NCBI GenBank assembly: GCA_013003285.1
Contig: JABDJY010000281.1
Location: forward strand, 1 to 7,308
Direction of reading: 5' to 3'
DNA: 7,308 nt
Source: Alphaproteobacteria bacterium
GTDB taxonomy: Bacteria; Pseudomonadota; Alphaproteobacteria; UBA6615
Of this stretch, positions 1-6,823 are shown piece by piece. The notes beneath the pieces are model-generated. The model made no database searches, had not been told where the DNA came from, and saw only the letters and a list, made by a program, of their open reading frames with translations. The stretch's first letter is position 1. Every line of letters begins with the position of its first letter. A program made the translations under genes and the position numbers.

Positions 1-826
1 GCACATGACGGAACATGATCAACCGGTTGCTCATTCCTAGCGCCCGCGCCGCGCGCACATAGTCAAAATTCCGCGCCCGTAGAAATTCCGCGCGTACCAC
101 GTTGACCAGTGACGTCCAACTGAACAACAACATCATCCCCAAAAGCAACCAGAACGTCGGTTGGACCACGGCGGCCAGTATAATCAGCAGGAATAGGCCT
201 GGCAGCGACCCCCAGATTTCGATGAAACGCTGGAATGTTAAATCGACCCATCCGCCGAAATAGCCTTGAATGGCGCCGGAAGCGATCCCGACGATGCTCG
301 ACAGGATGGTCAGGGTAAAACCAAATAGGACCGATATGCGGAATCCATAAATCAACCGGGCCGTAACGTCGCGGGCCTGATCGTCGGTGCCGAGCCAGTT
401 CTGTGTCGTTGGCGGTGATGGTGACGGGGTCCGCAGGTCGGTGACCGGTGTATCGAAGCTATAGGGAATTAGCGGCCACAGCACCCAACCCTTTTCCTCG
501 ATCAATTCGATGACAAAGGGATCGCTGTATTCGGCCTCGGTCTCGAAATCGCCTCCAAAGACAGTCTCGGGATGACTTGTGAGGATCGGGAAATAAAACG
601 CGCCGTCGAAACGCACCACAAGTGGTTTGTCGTTGGCAACAAAGTCGGCGAAGAGGGTGAAAAAAAACAGCACGATAAAAATCCAAAGGGACCAGTAGCC
701 ACGCCGGTTTGCGCGAAAATTGGTGAGCCTTCGTGCCGTTAGAGGAGTGATTTTCCATCCCAGTAGTCGCGGTCCCGGCGTATCGATAGCCGGGCTGGGG
801 GCTGTATCCACGGCCGCTGTTGCCAC
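1..826 (-). CDS. yejE: YejE-type peptide ABC transporter inner-membrane permease (3' end missing)
   Basis: One of the two membrane subunits of a YejABEF-type importer, which carries oligopeptides (in E. coli microcin C, in some alphaproteobacteria other peptides) across the inner membrane. The visible 275 residues match the family closely: RRGYWSLWIF opens the first membrane helix (about 46-62). A periplasmic segment carrying NDKPL and FYFPIL follows, then NWLGTD (143-148), further helices (about 165-185 and 208-238), and the start of the EAA loop that contacts the ATPase (RAARALGMSNR, 258-268). Roughly the last 70 residues lie beyond the left edge. No in-frame ATG exists near the N-terminus. 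I chose GTG at 826, one base after the yejB stop, because GAGG lies 6 nt upstream, inside the end of yejB. This suggests translational coupling. GTG at 838 or 811 are alternatives. The N-terminus is about 20 residues longer than E. coli YejE. Product call is firm; start is uncertain. Confidence 0.93.
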   Translation of the reverse strand, partial: MATAAVDTAPSPAIDTPGPRLLGWKITPLTARRLTNFRANRRGYWSLWIFIVLFFFTLFADFVANDKPLVVRFDGAFYFPILTSHPETVFGGDFETEAEYSDPFVIELIEEKGWVLWPLIPYSFDTPVTDLRTPSPSPPTTQNWLGTDDQARDVTARLIYGFRISVLFGFTLTILSSIVGIASGAIQGYFGGWVDLTFQRFIEIWGSLPGLFLLIILAAVVQPTFWLLLGMMLLFSWTSLVNVVRAEFLRARNFDYVRAARALGMSNRLIMFRHV

Positions 827-827
827 C

Positions 828-1946
828 TCAGACCTCACGGCTTTCGAAGTCGATGCGTGGATCGACCACCACATAAGCTAGATCGCCGATCAGGCCCATC
901 AGGAGGCCGAGTAGAGACAGGAAGAACAGGGTGCCGAACATTACCGGGAAGTCACGATTGATGGTGGCCTCAAAACCAAGCAGGCCGAGCCCGTCTAGCG
1001 AGAAGATCACTTCGATGAGCAGCGAGCTTGTGAATAGGATGCTGATGAAGGCTGCCGGGAACCCGGCGATGACGATCAGCATGGCGTTGCGGAACACATG
1101 GCCGTAGAGCACCCGCTTCTCGTCCAGGCCTTTTGCCCGGGCGGTGACGACATATTGCTGGTTGATTTGGTCGAGGAACGAATTTTTGGTCAGCATCGTC
1201 AAGCTGGCGAAGGCGCCGATCAGCAGGGCGGTGAGCGGCAGTACCAGGTGCCAGAAGTAATCGGCTACTTTTCCGATCAAACTTAGCTCTGACCAGTTAT
1301 CTGAAACCAGCCCGCGTAGCGGAAACCAATCGACAAAGCTGCCGCCGGCGAACAGGACAATGAGGAGGACCGCAAAGAGAAAACTCGGTACCGCGTTACC
1401 GAAAATGATCACACCGCTGGTCCAAACATCGAAACGGCTGCCATCGCGCACCGCCTTGCGGATGCCCAGAGGTATGGAGATTAGATAGGTCAGCAGCGTC
1501 GTCCAGATGCCGAGACTGATAGAAACCGGCAGTTTATCGATCACAAGGTCGACGACTTTGCGATCCTGAAAGAAGCTGTCGCCGAAATTAAAGGTGGCGT
1601 AATTGCCGATCATGTTGATGAACTGCACGTGCAGTGGCTTGTCGAAACCGACCATCTTTTCGATTTCGGCGATGAGTTCTGGCGGCAAACCGCGGGCGCC
1701 GCGATATTTGGATTCGAATCCGCCCGACTGACCGATCTGTTGCTGGTTATCCAGGCCGCCCTGAATGGCTTCGCCGCCACCGCCGGTGACACGCGCCGTG
1801 GCATCGACCGCATTGCCTTGGATTTGCGCGATGATTTGTTCGACCGGCCCGCCGGGCGCGGTTTGCACGATGGCGAAATTGATGATCATAATCCCGAGCA
1901 GAGTCGGGATGATCAGCAACAGCCGGCGAATGATGTAAGCGAGCAT
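828..1946 (-). CDS. yejB: YejB-type peptide ABC transporter inner-membrane permease
   Basis: The partner permease of YejE, together forming the membrane channel of the importer. At 372 residues it is close to E. coli YejB (about 364). It opens with MLAYIIRRLLLIIPTL, a typical first helix of binding-protein-dependent permeases. A Gly/Gln-rich periplasmic stretch (about 43-80) precedes YRGARGL and GFDKP (100-104). LPVSISLG (139-146) begins the core transport domain. Helices lie at about 144-162, 176-200, 232-252, 288-312 and 335-360, and the EAA loop is seen at VVTARAKGLDEKRVLYGHVF (266-285). The protein ends with VDPRIDF, a family hallmark. The start ATG at 1946 aligns with the E. coli start, though the ribosome binding site is weak (AGG about 10 nt upstream). 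It lies 40 bp after yejA and 1 bp before the yejE start, so it sits in one operon. Confidence 0.96.
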   Translation of the reverse strand: MLAYIIRRLLLIIPTLLGIMIINFAIVQTAPGGPVEQIIAQIQGNAVDATARVTGGGGEAIQGGLDNQQQIGQSGGFESKYRGARGLPPELIAEIEKMVGFDKPLHVQFINMIGNYATFNFGDSFFQDRKVVDLVIDKLPVSISLGIWTTLLTYLISIPLGIRKAVRDGSRFDVWTSGVIIFGNAVPSFLFAVLLIVLFAGGSFVDWFPLRGLVSDNWSELSLIGKVADYFWHLVLPLTALLIGAFASLTMLTKNSFLDQINQQYVVTARAKGLDEKRVLYGHVFRNAMLIVIAGFPAAFISILFTSSLLIEVIFSLDGLGLLGFEATINRDFPVMFGTLFFLSLLGLLMGLIGDLAYVVVDPRIDFESREV

Positions 1947-1986
1947 GGAGCTAACCTAGCGGTGCGCGCGAATCGAGGCCAGAGCT

Positions 1987-3840
1987 CTAACCGCCGTTCG
2001 AAGAACTGCCACGCTGCTTCAGCGCGGCTTCTTTTTCCGGATCGACCCACCAGGCAGAGAGATTAGTCGCCTCGCCGAGCAACGGAATTTTTTCCGGCCG
2101 CCCGAATTTGTCCCAGAACGCGATACGGTCTGAGGCCAAGTGGAATTGGGGGATTACATAGTGGCCCCACAGCAGCGCGCGATCGAGGGCGCGGGTTCGC
2201 TGCACTAGGCTCTCGCGGGTCGTGGCTGTGATCACCAGTTCGATGAGTTCGTCGATCACCGGATCAGCTATTCCCATTAGGTTGCGCGATCCTCTTGCCT
2301 CAGCGGACTGGCTACTCCAGAAACTACGTTGCTCGTTACCAGGCGATTGGGATTGTCCCCACCCGCTGATGACCATGTCGAAATCGCGGGCTTCGGTTCG
2401 TTCCTGATATTGAGAGCTGTCCACCAAGCGCACATTTGCGTTGATGCCAAGTCGCTCTAAATTTCTTTTGAAAGGTAGGGCGATGCGCTCGGAGGCGGGG
2501 CTGACGAGGAGAATTTCAAACTTAAACTCATTGCCCGTCTCGCCACTCACCAGTTTTTCATCCTTTACCTGCCAACCGGCTTCTTTCAGCAGCTTGGCGG
2601 CTTGGCGCAAGTTAGATCGAATACCGCGCGCGCCGCTGCCATCGGTCTTCGGCGGCTGAAACGCTTGGGTATAGAGCTCCTCGGGCAATTTGCCTCGATA
2701 ACGCTCTAAGATTTCCCGCTCTTCCGCTCCGGCGTCTTTTAACAGCCCGCGGCTGCCAAGCTCGGAATTGTCGAAGAAGCTGTCGGTGCGGGTATAGGCG
2801 TTATAGAACAAATTGGCGTTTGACCATTCGAAGTCGAACGCCATCGAAAGTGCCTGGCGCACCCGTCTGTCTTGGAACATCGGCTTGCGGAGATTAAAGA
2901 CGAAGCCCTGCATTCCCGACGTGCGTTCGTGATCGAAGTCCTTCTTGATGATTCGGCCATCGCGCACCGCCGGTGAATCGAAAGCCGTTGCCCATTCCTT
3001 GGAAGAATTTTCCTGCCAAATATCGATGTTACCGCCCTTGAAGGCCTCGCGTGCAATGGTGCGGTCGCGAAAATATTCGACACGAATAGTGTCGATATTG
3101 TTGAATCCGATCTGGGTGGGGTGGTCCTTACCCCAGTAGTCGGGCACCCGCTCGAAAGTGAGCGAGCGGCCGGGTTTGACGTCGGAAATACGGTAGGCGC
3201 CGCTCCCAAGCGGCGGCTCAAGCGTCGTCTTCGAGAAGTCGCGCGTTTCCCAGTAATGCTTGGGCAAAATCGTCAGGTCGCCCAAAATCAAGGGCAATTC
3301 GGGGTTCGGCTCGCCGGTAAAGGTGAACCGAACCTTGCGGTCACCTGTCTGTGCGACGTCTGCGACACTGCCATAGTAGAAACGATAAAATGGCCGGCCC
3401 TGATCGCGCAGTGCGTTGAACGAGAAAATCACGTCATCGACGGTAACTGGTTTGCCGTCGTGCCAGCGCGCATCGTTGCGCAGGGTGAATTCGACCCAAG
3501 ACCGGTCGTCCGGCGTTTCGACGGTTTCGCAGAGCAGGCAATAAAGCGTGAAGGCCTCGTCGGTCGACTGCACCATCAGTGAATCATAGATCCGTCCAAC
3601 GCCGGCCGGTGTGCCTTGTAGGATAAAGGAATTGAGGCTGTCGAATGTGCCCGTAGCGTCCATTACCTGCGTGCCGCCTTTGGGTGCATTCGGGTTCACA
3701 TAGTCGAAATACTTAAAGTCGGTGCCGAATTTCGGATCGCCATGCATGGCCAGCGCGTGGACCGGTTCTGCAGATGCCGTTGCTGTACTTGTCAATAATG
3801 CCAGCGCGCTGAGTGCGGCGAGTGCCCTGATCCGTCCCAT
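1987..3840 (-). CDS. yejA: YejA-type periplasmic peptide-binding protein of an ABC importer
   Basis: Extracytoplasmic solute-binding protein of family 5, delivering peptides to the YejB/YejE permease. It has 617 residues, near E. coli YejA (about 604). A Sec signal peptide is visible: basic MGRIR, hydrophobic core at about 6-17, and ASA before a likely cleavage after residue 24. The mature protein starts EPVHALAMHGDPKF, continues with FDYVNPNAPKGG, and contains the family-5 signature region ARWHDGKPVTVDDVIFSF, all strongly YejA-like. The C-terminal GHYVIPQFHLA region also fits. There is a CLLC cysteine pair at about 100-103, where I recall other members having non-cysteine residues. The ATG at 3840 has GGAG 8 nt upstream. 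In related bacteria YejA homologues bind microcin C, host antimicrobial peptides or cell-wall peptides. The ligand here cannot be read from the sequence. Confidence 0.95.
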   Translation of the reverse strand: MGRIRALAALSALALLTSTATASAEPVHALAMHGDPKFGTDFKYFDYVNPNAPKGGTQVMDATGTFDSLNSFILQGTPAGVGRIYDSLMVQSTDEAFTLYCLLCETVETPDDRSWVEFTLRNDARWHDGKPVTVDDVIFSFNALRDQGRPFYRFYYGSVADVAQTGDRKVRFTFTGEPNPELPLILGDLTILPKHYWETRDFSKTTLEPPLGSGAYRISDVKPGRSLTFERVPDYWGKDHPTQIGFNNIDTIRVEYFRDRTIAREAFKGGNIDIWQENSSKEWATAFDSPAVRDGRIIKKDFDHERTSGMQGFVFNLRKPMFQDRRVRQALSMAFDFEWSNANLFYNAYTRTDSFFDNSELGSRGLLKDAGAEEREILERYRGKLPEELYTQAFQPPKTDGSGARGIRSNLRQAAKLLKEAGWQVKDEKLVSGETGNEFKFEILLVSPASERIALPFKRNLERLGINANVRLVDSSQYQERTEARDFDMVISGWGQSQSPGNEQRSFWSSQSAEARGSRNLMGIADPVIDELIELVITATTRESLVQRTRALDRALLWGHYVIPQFHLASDRIAFWDKFGRPEKIPLLGEATNLSAWWVDPEKEAALKQRGSSSNGG

Positions 3841-3995
3841 GCCCCAATCTCCGTCTAGGTAAGTTAGTTTGACCTACAACATGGGGGCTTTGGCCCGGTT
3901 CGATCAAGCTTTGCGGGCTGATTTTCACGGGGTTGTTAGCAATTGCCCCAATACCGCCCCAATTAGACCTAAACCGCCTCGCTGGTGCAGGAAAG
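3841..3995 (-). promoter_or_regulatory. Upstream region of the yejABE operon, with weak promoter candidate
   Basis: This gap separates the ACT-domain gene from yejA. A candidate sigma70-like promoter on the minus strand has TTGATC (3902-3907) and CATGTT (3878-3883) with an 18-bp spacer. It would start transcription near 3871, giving a leader of about 30 nt. The -10 match is poor (3 of 6), so this is tentative. No convincing factor-independent terminator with a T-run is visible, so read-through from the upstream genes is possible. The region also holds the repeated 8-bp motif listed separately. Confidence 0.3.
3945..3963 (-). repeat. Tandem direct repeat ATTGGGGC, 11-bp period, upstream of yejA
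   Basis: On the minus strand the octamer ATTGGGGC occurs at 3956-3963 and again at 3945-3952, so the copies are 11 bp apart, about one helical turn. A third copy sits at 3841-3848, directly before the yejA start codon and overlapping the spacer between ribosome binding site and ATG. The repetition is seen directly. A role as binding site for a regulator is inference. The copies lie about 105-123 bp upstream of the start codon. Confidence 0.55.
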
Positions 3996-4493
3996 TCACA
4001 GGCTGCCGGCGATATTATCGGCGGCCGCCAGGCAGCTGGCAGCGCGCGCCGGTGGCAGCCAAACCTCGAACCGGATCAGATAATCGCCCTCGCCGCCGCC
4101 GGGGATGTGTTCGCTGTCCATGCGCACGATATTGGCGCCGAATTCGGCGAACCCTTCGGCCAGCCGCGCCACCAGCCCGGGCCGGTCGGCGCCGCGCACC
4201 TCGACCCGGTGGGTGATCTGGCCGGTTTCGCTGCGGACCGGGGCCAGCGTGAACGGCGTCACCGTGACGGTCGCGCCGGCCAGTTCGGTAAGCTTGGTGA
4301 GTTCCGCCGCGGTCTCGTCCGGGTCCAACGTCGCCGGCAGTTCAGCCACGCACGCGAACTCCGCCGCTTCGCCCAACACCGCAAAGCTGGTATCGCCCAG
4401 ATCGGCGCCCAGATCGAACAGGCGACCGGTAATCGCCGCCAACAGCCCGGTGCGGTCGGGACAGGATATTGCGATGCGCACATCGTTCGCCAT
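3996..4493 (-). CDS. Small protein with two ACT domains, GcvR-like amino-acid-sensing regulator
   Basis: A cytoplasmic protein of 165 residues made of two ACT domains and little else. ACT domains bind small ligands, usually amino acids, at subunit interfaces. The first covers about 4-78, with the ligand-loop pattern CPDRTGLLAAIT at 11-22. The second covers about 92-165, with GADRPGLVARLA at 101-112 followed by a helix and FGANIVRMDSE. This two-ACT layout resembles GcvR (E. coli about 190 residues), which has no DNA-binding domain and acts by binding the activator GcvA. I see no helix-turn-helix here either. The ATG at 4493 has a strong GGAGG 6 nt upstream. It lies 15 bp after hisN and probably shares its transcript. 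The ligand and partner are unknown: glycine, serine, histidine and phenylalanine are all open. The double ACT architecture is firm; the regulator role is inferred from the family. Confidence 0.85.
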   Translation of the reverse strand: MANDVRIAISCPDRTGLLAAITGRLFDLGADLGDTSFAVLGEAAEFACVAELPATLDPDETAAELTKLTELAGATVTVTPFTLAPVRSETGQITHRVEVRGADRPGLVARLAEGFAEFGANIVRMDSEHIPGGGEGDYLIRFEVWLPPARAASCLAAADNIAGSL

Positions 4494-4508
4494 GAAAGAC
4501 CTCCGGCG

Positions 4509-5303
4509 TTAGTCGGACAAAAGTTGCAACGCCGCAGCGTGCACCTTTGGGTCGCCCGCCGCCAGCACCGTGCCCGGCGATTTGAGGGTCAGCGCCGCGC
4601 CTTGCCAGTCGGTGATGACGCCGCCGGCGCCCGTCACCATCACCGCATGGGCGAGATAATCATAGGGCTGCATGCCGGCCTCGACCACCAGATCGGTTTG
4701 GCCGCTGGCGACCATGGCATAGGCGTAGCAATCGGTGCCGAAGCGCGTGTCGCGCGCCGCCGCGGAAACTTTTTGGAACCGCGCTAGTTGGTCAGAGGAA
4801 AACATTTCCGGCGATGTGGCGCAGAGCAGGGCCCGGTCGAGCCCGCCGCAGGGCCGCGATTGCACGGGCGCGCCGTCATCGCCTCGGCCCCAGTGCAGGC
4901 TGGGCGCGCCGGCGACGCCGAGCCAGCGTTCGCCTAGCGCCGGATGATCGATCACCCCCAGCACCGGCGTGCCGTTTTGGGTCAGCGCGATCAGGGTGCC
5001 GAACAGGGGAATGCCATTGACGAAGGCGCGGGTACCGTCGATCGGGTCGAGCACCCAGACATATTCCGCATCGAGGCGTTCGCTGCCATGTTCTTCGCCG
5101 AGCACCCCATGGTCGGGCGCCGCGGTCGCCAGCATTTCGCGCAGCACGGTCTCGGTTTCGCGGTCGGCGCGGGTCACTGGGCTGGCATCGTCTTTCTGTT
5201 CGACGGCGAGGCTGGTGCGAAAATAGTCGAGAATCACCGGCCCGCTGGCGTCGGCCAAGCGTAATGCCAGGTCGATAAATACCTGATCGATTTTGCCGGT
5301 CAT
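4509..5303 (-). CDS. hisN: Histidinol-phosphatase, inositol-monophosphatase type
   Basis: A metal-dependent phosphatase of the inositol monophosphatase superfamily, most like HisN, which removes phosphate from L-histidinol phosphate in the next-to-last stage of histidine synthesis. Counting from ATG 5303 it has 264 residues, typical for HisN. Metal-site motifs are present: SPVTRADRE at 41-49, GEEHG at 69-73, DPIDGT at 86-91 and the C-terminal aspartate in YDYLAHAV at 214-221. GIPLFGTLIAL and LGVIDHPALGERWLG favour HisN over SuhB or CysQ. Inositol monophosphatase or another sugar-phosphate phosphatase remains possible. The frame is open to an ATG at 5366, but that start would overlap the cytochrome gene by 50 bp and add 21 residues unlike the family. 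ATG 5303, 13 bp after the cycM stop, is preferred. It lacks a clear ribosome binding site, so translation may depend on coupling to cycM. Confidence 0.88.
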   Translation of the reverse strand: MTGKIDQVFIDLALRLADASGPVILDYFRTSLAVEQKDDASPVTRADRETETVLREMLATAAPDHGVLGEEHGSERLDAEYVWVLDPIDGTRAFVNGIPLFGTLIALTQNGTPVLGVIDHPALGERWLGVAGAPSLHWGRGDDGAPVQSRPCGGLDRALLCATSPEMFSSDQLARFQKVSAAARDTRFGTDCYAYAMVASGQTDLVVEAGMQPYDYLAHAVMVTGAGGVITDWQGAALTLKSPGTVLAAGDPKVHAAALQLLSD

Positions 5304-5316
5304 ATGTTGCGGCTGC

Positions 5317-5856
5317 TTATTCGGGCAGCGGCTGGGGGCTGTCGGCTTGTTGCCGCATATAGGCAATGACGGCGGCCCGGTCTTCCGCGTCGGAAATACC
5401 TGAGAAGTTCATCTTGGTGCCTTTAAGGAAACCCTTGGGGTCGGCCAGGAAGGCGTTCAAATCGTCATAACTCCACACGCCGCCCTTATCCTCGATGGCG
5501 TCGGAATAGGAGAAACCGTCCACGGTCCCTTTTTCCTTACCCACGATGGCCCACAGATTGGGGCCGAGCTTGTTAGCGCCACCGTCGTTGAAGGTATGGC
5601 AGGCGGCACAGCGCTTGGCGGCCTTCTGGCCGGCATCCGGATCGGCCGATGCCAGCAGGGGCAAAATCGATTCCAGTCCCGGTTCAGCTTCCGCGGCGGC
5701 CGCCGCCGCCGGTTCGTCGGAGGGGATGACCACATAGGCGTTCCGCTCCAGAGGCTCTGAGTGCGACAGCTCGTTGACCACATTGCCGATCAACAGCATG
5801 ACGAGCAGCACCGTGAGGCAGGCTAGGATCAGTTTATTTATTTCTGCACCGGACAT
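5317..5856 (-). CDS. cycM: Membrane-anchored class I cytochrome c, CycM-type
   Basis: An electron carrier tethered to the periplasmic face of the inner membrane. In alphaproteobacteria CycM-type proteins pass electrons from the bc1 complex to a terminal aa3-type oxidase. It has 179 residues. An uncleaved N-terminal helix lies at about 8-28 (LILACLTVLLVMLLIG). A flexible linker with six alanines follows at 50-55. The single haem site CAACH is at 83-87, followed by KLGPNLWAIVG. Met149 in KGTKMNF is the likely second axial ligand, and the C-terminal helix carries AAVIAYMRQQ. These are hallmarks of mitochondrial-like class I cytochromes c. The ATG at 5856 gives the expected anchor. It is the first gene of a run with hisN and the ACT-ACT gene, and is divergent from kdsB, an arrangement I recognise from other alphaproteobacteria. 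Family is secure; oxidase partner is inferred. Confidence 0.93.
   Translation of the reverse strand: MSGAEINKLILACLTVLLVMLLIGNVVNELSHSEPLERNAYVVIPSDEPAAAAAAEAEPGLESILPLLASADPDAGQKAAKRCAACHTFNDGGANKLGPNLWAIVGKEKGTVDGFSYSDAIEDKGGVWSYDDLNAFLADPKGFLKGTKMNFSGISDAEDRAAVIAYMRQQADSPQPLPE
5692..5709 (-). repeat. GC-rich trinucleotide run encoding six alanines in the CycM linker
   Basis: Six consecutive alanine codons (GCG three times, GCC twice, GCG once) lie between the membrane anchor and the haem domain, followed by Glu-Ala-Glu. Such a run can expand or contract by replication slippage without breaking the frame. Here it would only change tether length. Confidence 0.6.
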
Positions 5857-5914
5857 ATCTTAAGGTCCCCGATAGGACAAATGATGGAAAACCGCTTCCC
5901 GTGGCGCGGCTGAG

Positions 5915-5944
5915 AATGTAGCCAGAGATCCCGAATCGTGTCCA
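5915..5944 (-). promoter_or_regulatory. Candidate sigma70-like promoter for cycM-hisN-ACT
   Basis: On the minus strand TGGACA (5939-5944, 5 of 6 matches to TTGACA) is followed after 18 bp by TACATT (5915-5920, 4 of 6 matches to TATAAT). Transcription would begin near 5908, leaving a leader of about 50 nt before the cycM ATG. This is consensus matching only. The remainder of the 5857-6007 gap must also hold the kdsB promoter. A TATATC at 5973-5978 on the plus strand is a possible -10, but I see no good -35 for it. Confidence 0.38.
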
Positions 5945-6007
5945 TGGCTGGTTCCGTTCGCGCGGTCCGAGGTATATCTTTCGCCGCACCGCACAACCAC
6001 CCTCAAG

Positions 6008-6823
6008 ATGGCGCTCGTGGCATTACGTCGCAGCGCCGCCGACAAGTGGAGAACCGCCCTGTCCGACACCGATCCTTCCCCACAATCGCCGCCCACAAAC
6101 CCTGTGGTGGTGATCCCGGCGCGCATGGCGTCGACCCGCCTGCCGGGAAAGCCCCTGGCCGATATCGCCGGCGAGCCGATGATCGTCCATTGCTGGCGCC
6201 GCGCCATGGAAGCGGAAGTGGGACTGGTCATTGTCGCCTGCGCTGAGGCCGAAATTGCCGATGCCATCGAATCGGTCGGCGGCACCGCCGTCTTGACCGC
6301 AGCCGATCTGCCGTCGGGTTCCGACCGGGCGGCCGCTGCGTTGGCCACCATCGATCCGGACGGGGCCTATGATTCAGTGGTCAACCTGCAGGGCGATCTG
6401 CCGACCCTCGACCCGGTGTCCATTCGCGCCGCCTTTACCGCTTTGGGCACGCCGGGGGTCGATATTGCCACCCTGGCCTGTCCGATCACCGAGGAGAGCG
6501 AGCGCAACAACCCCAATGTGGTCAAGGCGGTCATCGCGCTGCAGCCCGGCGCGACCTGCGGCCGGGCGCTCTATTTCAGCCGCGCCACCGTGCCGTCCGG
6601 CGAGGGCGACCATTATCACCATATCGGCCTCTACGCCTTTCGTCGGGCGGCCCTGACCCGTTTCGTCGCCCTGCCGGTGAGCGGGCTTGAGCAGCGCGAG
6701 CGGTTGGAGCAGCTGCGCGCGCTCGAGGCCGGCATGCGCATCGATGCCGCCCTCGTTGACACGGTTCCGCTCGGTGTCGATACTCCGGCTGATCTTGAGC
6801 GCGCGCGGGCCATCCTCGGCTAG
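6008..6823 (+). CDS. kdsB: 3-deoxy-manno-octulosonate cytidylyltransferase (CMP-Kdo synthetase)
   Basis: Cytoplasmic enzyme that joins CTP and Kdo to give CMP-Kdo, the activated sugar needed for the lipopolysaccharide inner core. Counting from ATG 6008 (271 residues), the nucleotide-binding loop is PARMASTRLPGKPL at 37-50. The metal-binding aspartate sits in QGDLP at 128-132, a wording typical of alphaproteobacterial KdsB. YFSRATVPSG (189-198), YHHIGLYAFRR (203-213), LEQLRALEAG (233-242) and VDTPADLE (257-264) complete the family pattern. The ATG has no visible ribosome binding site, and about 30 residues precede the conserved core, where most KdsB proteins have few. An in-frame CTG at 6059 has GGAG 7 nt upstream and would give MSDTDPSP and 254 residues, nearer the family length. 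The true start may therefore be CTG 6059. Function is certain; the start is not. Confidence 0.95.
   Translation: MALVALRRSAADKWRTALSDTDPSPQSPPTNPVVVIPARMASTRLPGKPLADIAGEPMIVHCWRRAMEAEVGLVIVACAEAEIADAIESVGGTAVLTAADLPSGSDRAAAALATIDPDGAYDSVVNLQGDLPTLDPVSIRAAFTALGTPGVDIATLACPITEESERNNPNVVKAVIALQPGATCGRALYFSRATVPSGEGDHYHHIGLYAFRRAALTRFVALPVSGLEQRERLEQLRALEAGMRIDAALVDTVPLGVDTPADLERARAILG

Noticed and set aside
459..758. Minus-strand open frame starting ATG at 758 inside the yejE region
   Set aside because: It is in a different frame from the clear YejE protein, which is read through the whole segment with family motifs.
3121..3582. Plus-strand open frame of 153 codons inside yejA
   Set aside because: It is wholly antisense to the YejA coding sequence and has no recognisable domain or start signal.
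3884..3899. Short GGGC/GCCC hairpin before yejA considered as a terminator
   Set aside because: The stem is only 4 bp and no T-run follows on either strand.
3933..4787. Plus-strand open frame of 284 codons opposite the ACT gene and hisN
   Set aside because: It is antisense to two well-recognised genes, is rich in Arg, Gln and His as GC-rich antisense frames are, and shows no known domain.
5304..5366. Longer hisN start at ATG 5366
   Set aside because: It overlaps cycM by 50 bp and the added residues are Pro/Lys/Gln-rich and unlike HisN; ATG 5303 matches the family length.
5860..6351. Minus-strand open frame of 163 codons covering the cycM-kdsB gap
   Set aside because: Most of it is antisense to kdsB, it has low-complexity Ala/Ser/Arg composition and no recognisable motif. 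The gap is better explained as a divergent promoter region.
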